Part shown: positions 4,443 through 7,507 of the stretch, one piece after another
Layout of the letters: every line of letters starts with the position of its first letter
How positions within the stretch are numbered: position 1 is the first letter of the stretch
From: Dehalococcoidia bacterium
GTDB lineage: Bacteria; Chloroflexota; Dehalococcoidia; Dehalococcoidales; Fen-1064
Assembly (NCBI GenBank): GCA_011192055.1
Contig: DUES01000178.1
Location: 1 to 7,507, forward strand
Direction of reading: 5' to 3'
DNA length: 7,507 nucleotides
Notes under the pieces: model-generated
What the model saw: the letters and a program-made list of their open reading frames with translations, nothing else
The model's database searches: none
What the model was told of the DNA's origin: nothing
Translations under genes and position numbers: made by a program

Positions 4443-6422
4443 CTATAGTTGGTAGTTCGAATCCCTTCGGGTAGCCCTTACAGAACAGTTACTTATTGGC
4501 TGAGATCTTTGCCTCTTTAGTGCGACCATGATAATAGCTATTGTACTCAATACTAATCCTGTCAGAGTGGCTATCCATTGAGGAAAAGCGATTAAGAATC
4601 CACCAGCAATCATAATAACGCGCTGAATTTTCGTTAACCTGCCTAATTTAATCAGATATCCTTCGAGGCCAGATGCCAGGATAAATATCCCCATCATTGC
4701 CAGAGCAGTGTGATAGAGTATCTCCCATGGTGTGCCCTGCATCACCAGAGCTGGTTGAAGAACAAAGAAGAATGGAATAAAGATAAGCACCACACCCAGC
4801 CTCAAGCTGATCAAGGCAGTTTTCATCGCGTCTGCCTCGGCGATGCTGGCCGCTATAAAAGCATTTATAGCTACCGGTGGAGTCAGTCCGCCCAGCCCGG
4901 CGTAGAAGATAATGAAAAGATGTACCGCTATAATTGGAATACCTGTGACAGCAGCAACAGCGGGTGCCATGGTGACAGCAAGAAAAAGATACGCTGTTCT
5001 TTGAAGTCCAACCATGCCCATGAGAAGGTTGAAGACGGCTCCTATCAAGAGAATCAGAAATACATTCCCGGCACCTAGAGAAATTACCCAGGCAGTCAGG
5101 GCGGCTGCCATTCCTGTCTTGTAAAGACCAACAAGAATAAAACCCATGGAAAGGAATATGGCTATCCCAAAATTCACCAATCCAGCGGTATATGCCAGTG
5201 CCGACTCCAATTTTTGTATACTGAAACTCTTGCGCCCTGTGAGGATGCTTAACAGCAACATCAGAACGGAGGCGTAGACCGGCGTAATCATGCCCCATCT
5301 CATATAGAGGAGACCAAAAACGAGGAAACCGATACAGAAAAGATATATCCATCCTTCTTTGATAGTGGTCCAAAGCCGTGGAATATCTGCCGGGGCCAGA
5401 GCTTTAATACCGGCCTTGGCTGCATAGCCATCTACCTGTACCAGAAGACCGAAATAATAGAGCACAGTGGGGATAAAAGCAGCTACCATGATGATGGTAT
5501 AATCAACATTGGCAATTATGGCAGCCATAAACACCAGTCCGCCCATCACCGGAGGCATGGTATCCCCACCGGAAGAAGCACATGCTTCAGTGGCGGCGGA
5601 ATATTCTGGTGAGTAGCCTGTCTTTTTCATAGCAGGTATGGTGAATGAGCCGGTGGCGGCGATATTGGCAATAATACTACCAGTCAGGCTGCCAAAAAAA
5701 CCGCTAGCCAGCACGGCTACTTTGGCCGGACCACCTCTTACCCGTCCCATAAGGGCAGTAGCAAGTTTCAGGAAAAATTCACCACCGCCAAGTCCCAGCA
5801 TCACACCGGCAAAAAGATAAAAACCAAGGACCATCTTTCCCAGCATCGCTCCCGGTAAACCAAGTATACCGTTGGCACCAAAGGAAAAATCGGCAAATAT
5901 CTCCTGCAATGAAAGACTGTATCCGTACAGTACACCCGGCATCTTATCGGCAAATAGGGGATAGCCTATGGAGACACCAAGCACTGCCACGTATCCCCAG
6001 CCACCTGCTCTTCTCCCTGCTTCCAGCGCGAGAATACCTAGTACAATAGCCAAGGTAACGTGAAAGGCGGAAGGTGGCGGCGTCCATAATCGCATAGATA
6101 TTTCATTGGAATGGAACAGGAAAAAGAAGAATATGGCCGGGGTTAAAATTGCAAGAAGGTAATCATACCAGGGGGGCGCGCCAGTCCTCTTTTTCCGGCT
6201 GGCCCCCAGGCCAATAAATATATTGAAACCGAGGATAGCAAATAGGAGATATAGGTAGGCGGTACCGCTTATTACGGTTCCACCTACAGGGATCGCCAAC
6301 CAATACAGGACAAAGAGGATTACGGCTGCCAGCGTTGTGCCGAGGTATGTTATTTTAACCGGTGCCGGTAAAAAACGATATCGAGTTATGGATAGACCTA
6401 CCGTCTGTCCTTCTATAGTCAA
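4443..6422 (-). CDS. Fused TRAP transporter permease (TRAP-TAXI type)
   Basis: The 659-residue inner-membrane protein joins the small (DctQ-like) and large (DctM-like) TRAP subunits in one chain, as in the TRAP_fused group that works with TAXI binding proteins. It uses an ion gradient, usually sodium, to import the bound solute. Many hydrophobic segments run from about residue 22 to 635. The signature lies at 241-295: GFFGSLTGS, IIANIAATGSFTIPAMKK, GYSPEYSAATEACASSGG and DTMPPVMGG. A second conserved block at 506-528 includes GGLTPPVAINAF. The N-terminal 180 residues hold the extra small-subunit-like helices. The start is TTG at 6422, because an in-frame stop lies two codons upstream and no ATG follows nearby. 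GAGGG lies 11 bases ahead, slightly far. It begins 20 bases after the binding-protein stop, so the two form one operon. The last 20 or so residues are hydrophilic and probably family-variable. Confidence 0.93.
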   Translation of the reverse strand: MTIEGQTVGLSITRYRFLPAPVKITYLGTTLAAVILFVLYWLAIPVGGTVISGTAYLYLLFAILGFNIFIGLGASRKKRTGAPPWYDYLLAILTPAIFFFFLFHSNEISMRLWTPPPSAFHVTLAIVLGILALEAGRRAGGWGYVAVLGVSIGYPLFADKMPGVLYGYSLSLQEIFADFSFGANGILGLPGAMLGKMVLGFYLFAGVMLGLGGGEFFLKLATALMGRVRGGPAKVAVLASGFFGSLTGSIIANIAATGSFTIPAMKKTGYSPEYSAATEACASSGGDTMPPVMGGLVFMAAIIANVDYTIIMVAAFIPTVLYYFGLLVQVDGYAAKAGIKALAPADIPRLWTTIKEGWIYLFCIGFLVFGLLYMRWGMITPVYASVLMLLLSILTGRKSFSIQKLESALAYTAGLVNFGIAIFLSMGFILVGLYKTGMAAALTAWVISLGAGNVFLILLIGAVFNLLMGMVGLQRTAYLFLAVTMAPAVAAVTGIPIIAVHLFIIFYAGLGGLTPPVAINAFIAASIAEADAMKTALISLRLGVVLIFIPFFFVLQPALVMQGTPWEILYHTALAMMGIFILASGLEGYLIKLGRLTKIQRVIMIAGGFLIAFPQWIATLTGLVLSTIAIIMVALKRQRSQPISNCSVRATRRDSNYQL

Positions 6423-6442
6423 ATATTAGATTACCCTCTGTT

Positions 6443-7507
6443 TCATTTGGTAACTGCGAAGGAAGTGCTTGTCGTGACGGTACTATCTTCCAGACTTGCA
6501 GTGACCTCAAGTTTCGTTTCACCCGGTGGCGTATGGCGAAATAGAACCCACTCCCATTTCACATTACCCTGCTCGTCGGCCACTTGAACCGGTTCTTTCG
6601 GGAATCCGCTAACAGTACCGTCGGATAATGTCATCACCAGCCTGCACTCAGCCCCGGAGGTAGTTTTTGCCTCGATAGTTATTGTCTCGTTTATCCTGGC
6701 AGGATTGGTTACTGAGGTAAATTCGAAACTGAGGCCACTAGTTGAAGTTGCCTCGTGGGTTGTTGAGGGTCTGGTTTCTTTTGATTCCGAAGTTGCGGGC
6801 TGCGGTATATCTGTGGGTATTACCGTTTCACCGCTTTCGACCAGGCTTACATGGAGTCCCACCATGGGTATCTTATGCTCCACTTTGTATGTTTCCCATA
6901 GGGTTATCCAATCGGGATTCGCCGGACTAATCTCAATACCTTTGCCGTCAGCAAGTATTTTGGTCTCTTCGTAAGCACCAATGTAGGCATTGAATATGTC
7001 TATATTCTCCTGCTGTCGCCGGTCATGTGCTTCAGTCCAGAGATCCTTCTCTTTGAGGTACTTTATCAAACCCTCGTGGACTGGAATGAAGGTGGTTTTC
7101 AAAGCTTCCATAAGCTGGTCAATAGTCATATATTTATTCGAATCGTAGGTATCCTTGTAACTATCGTAATTTTCATCCAGCCATTTAGCGAATTGGTAGA
7201 CAAGCTCGAGGTCAGAGCTTTGGGCCGTAATATCAAAGATATATCCAACAGTCCCCCAACGCCCAACTGCTTCCGGTACACCGGTGGCAATCGGACCAAA
7301 GGAGTACAGTGGATTTCTCTCCTGCCAGCGCCGGGCACCCTCCGAATCAGACTCTCCGTTAAGGTCCAGGAAACGAATGCCATGAGGTGCGGCCGCTACT
7401 TCGTAAACTGTTGGGGAAGTGGGGAAACCGAAAGCGATATCTGCCCGTCCTTCAGCAACAGCCCGCATTGCACCTTCGAAACTGCCGGCATCCACCCACT
7501 TAATTTC
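6443..7507 (-). CDS. TAXI-type TRAP solute-binding protein with C-terminal Ig-like domain (N-terminus beyond window)
   Basis: The visible 354 residues lack the start and any signal peptide because the frame runs off the right edge. Residues 1 to about 222 match the C-terminal lobe of TAXI binding proteins: GAMRAVAEGRADIAFGF, then SSDLELVYQFAKWLDE, then the typical late motif VHEGLIKYLKEKDLW. Residues 225-258 form a Ser/Thr/Pro/Glu-rich linker. Residues 259-354 form an Ig-like beta domain with alternating strands (ETITIEAKT, CRLVMTLSDG), the motif DEQGNVKWEWVL, and PGETKLEVTA before the end. The protein should capture a ligand outside the membrane and deliver it to the permease encoded 20 bases downstream. 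The Ig-like tail is not part of a standard TAXI protein and may tether it to the wall, S-layer or another surface protein. The ligand is unknown; TAXI proteins with known ligands often bind glutamate or other organic acids. Confidence 0.88.
   Translation of the reverse strand, partial: EIKWVDAGSFEGAMRAVAEGRADIAFGFPTSPTVYEVAAAPHGIRFLDLNGESDSEGARRWQERNPLYSFGPIATGVPEAVGRWGTVGYIFDITAQSSDLELVYQFAKWLDENYDSYKDTYDSNKYMTIDQLMEALKTTFIPVHEGLIKYLKEKDLWTEAHDRRQQENIDIFNAYIGAYEETKILADGKGIEISPANPDWITLWETYKVEHKIPMVGLHVSLVESGETVIPTDIPQPATSESKETRPSTTHEATSTSGLSFEFTSVTNPARINETITIEAKTTSGAECRLVMTLSDGTVSGFPKEPVQVADEQGNVKWEWVLFRHTPPGETKLEVTASLEDSTVTTSTSFAVTK

Noticed and set aside
4450..4475. tRNA T-arm-like sequence (GTTCGAATCCC) at the 3' end of the permease gene, giving the RRDSN ending seen in false frames antisense to tRNAs
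   Set aside because: The flanking bases do not form a T stem, no acceptor or anticodon arm is found around it, and it does not fit as the missing half of the serine tRNA. It is most likely chance.
4648..5373. 241-codon minus-strand frame inside the permease gene
   Set aside because: It is a shadow of the permease frame. Its composition (many Cys, His, Arg, Ser) is typical of an out-of-frame reading of a membrane protein, while the other frame matches TRAP permeases throughout.

Overview
This 7.5-kb window (about 50% G+C by eye) looks like chromosomal DNA from a free-living bacterium. A TAXI-type TRAP operon, a single-polypeptide TRAP permease and an Ig-like tail on an exported binding protein would suit an uncultured Chloroflexota/Dehalococcoidia-like anaerobe. 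That placement is a low-confidence inference; no rRNA or other phylogenetic marker is present. There is no sign of phage, CRISPR, insertion sequence or a dedicated defence system.

Left part (1-743): the end of an unrecognised reading frame (2-169) is followed by a sequence resembling the 5' half of a serine tRNA (191-229) with no recognisable 3' half, then a gene-poor stretch. That stretch carries a near-consensus sigma-70 promoter (513-540) and possibly a decayed coding remnant (517-660). The promoter points at the first confident gene, a medium-chain zinc-dependent dehydrogenase (744-1763), and would give it a leader of almost 200 nt.

Middle (1764-4442): after a hairpin lie about 650 bases with no convincing gene. 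Next comes a small membrane-anchored protein gene (2438-2998) that appears to carry a single-base frameshift near its 3' end and to be read from a leaderless promoter. An APH/choline-kinase-fold small-molecule kinase follows (3172-4167). The kinase converges on the transporter operon, and the gap between them holds two imperfect 20-bp direct repeats and three hairpins.

Right part (4443-7507, minus strand): a two-gene TRAP-TAXI transport operon. The upstream gene, cut by the window edge, encodes a TAXI solute-binding protein with a Ser/Thr-rich linker and a C-terminal Ig-like domain. Twenty bases downstream begins a fused TRAP permease of the TRAP_fused type. Together they should capture an unknown, probably organic-anion, substrate outside the membrane and import it with an ion gradient. 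The dehydrogenase, the small membrane protein and the kinase have no evident link to this transporter or to one another. I see no clearly new multi-gene system. The items most worth a second look are the TAXI-Ig fusion, the tRNA fragment, the frameshifted leaderless gene and the long leader of the dehydrogenase.
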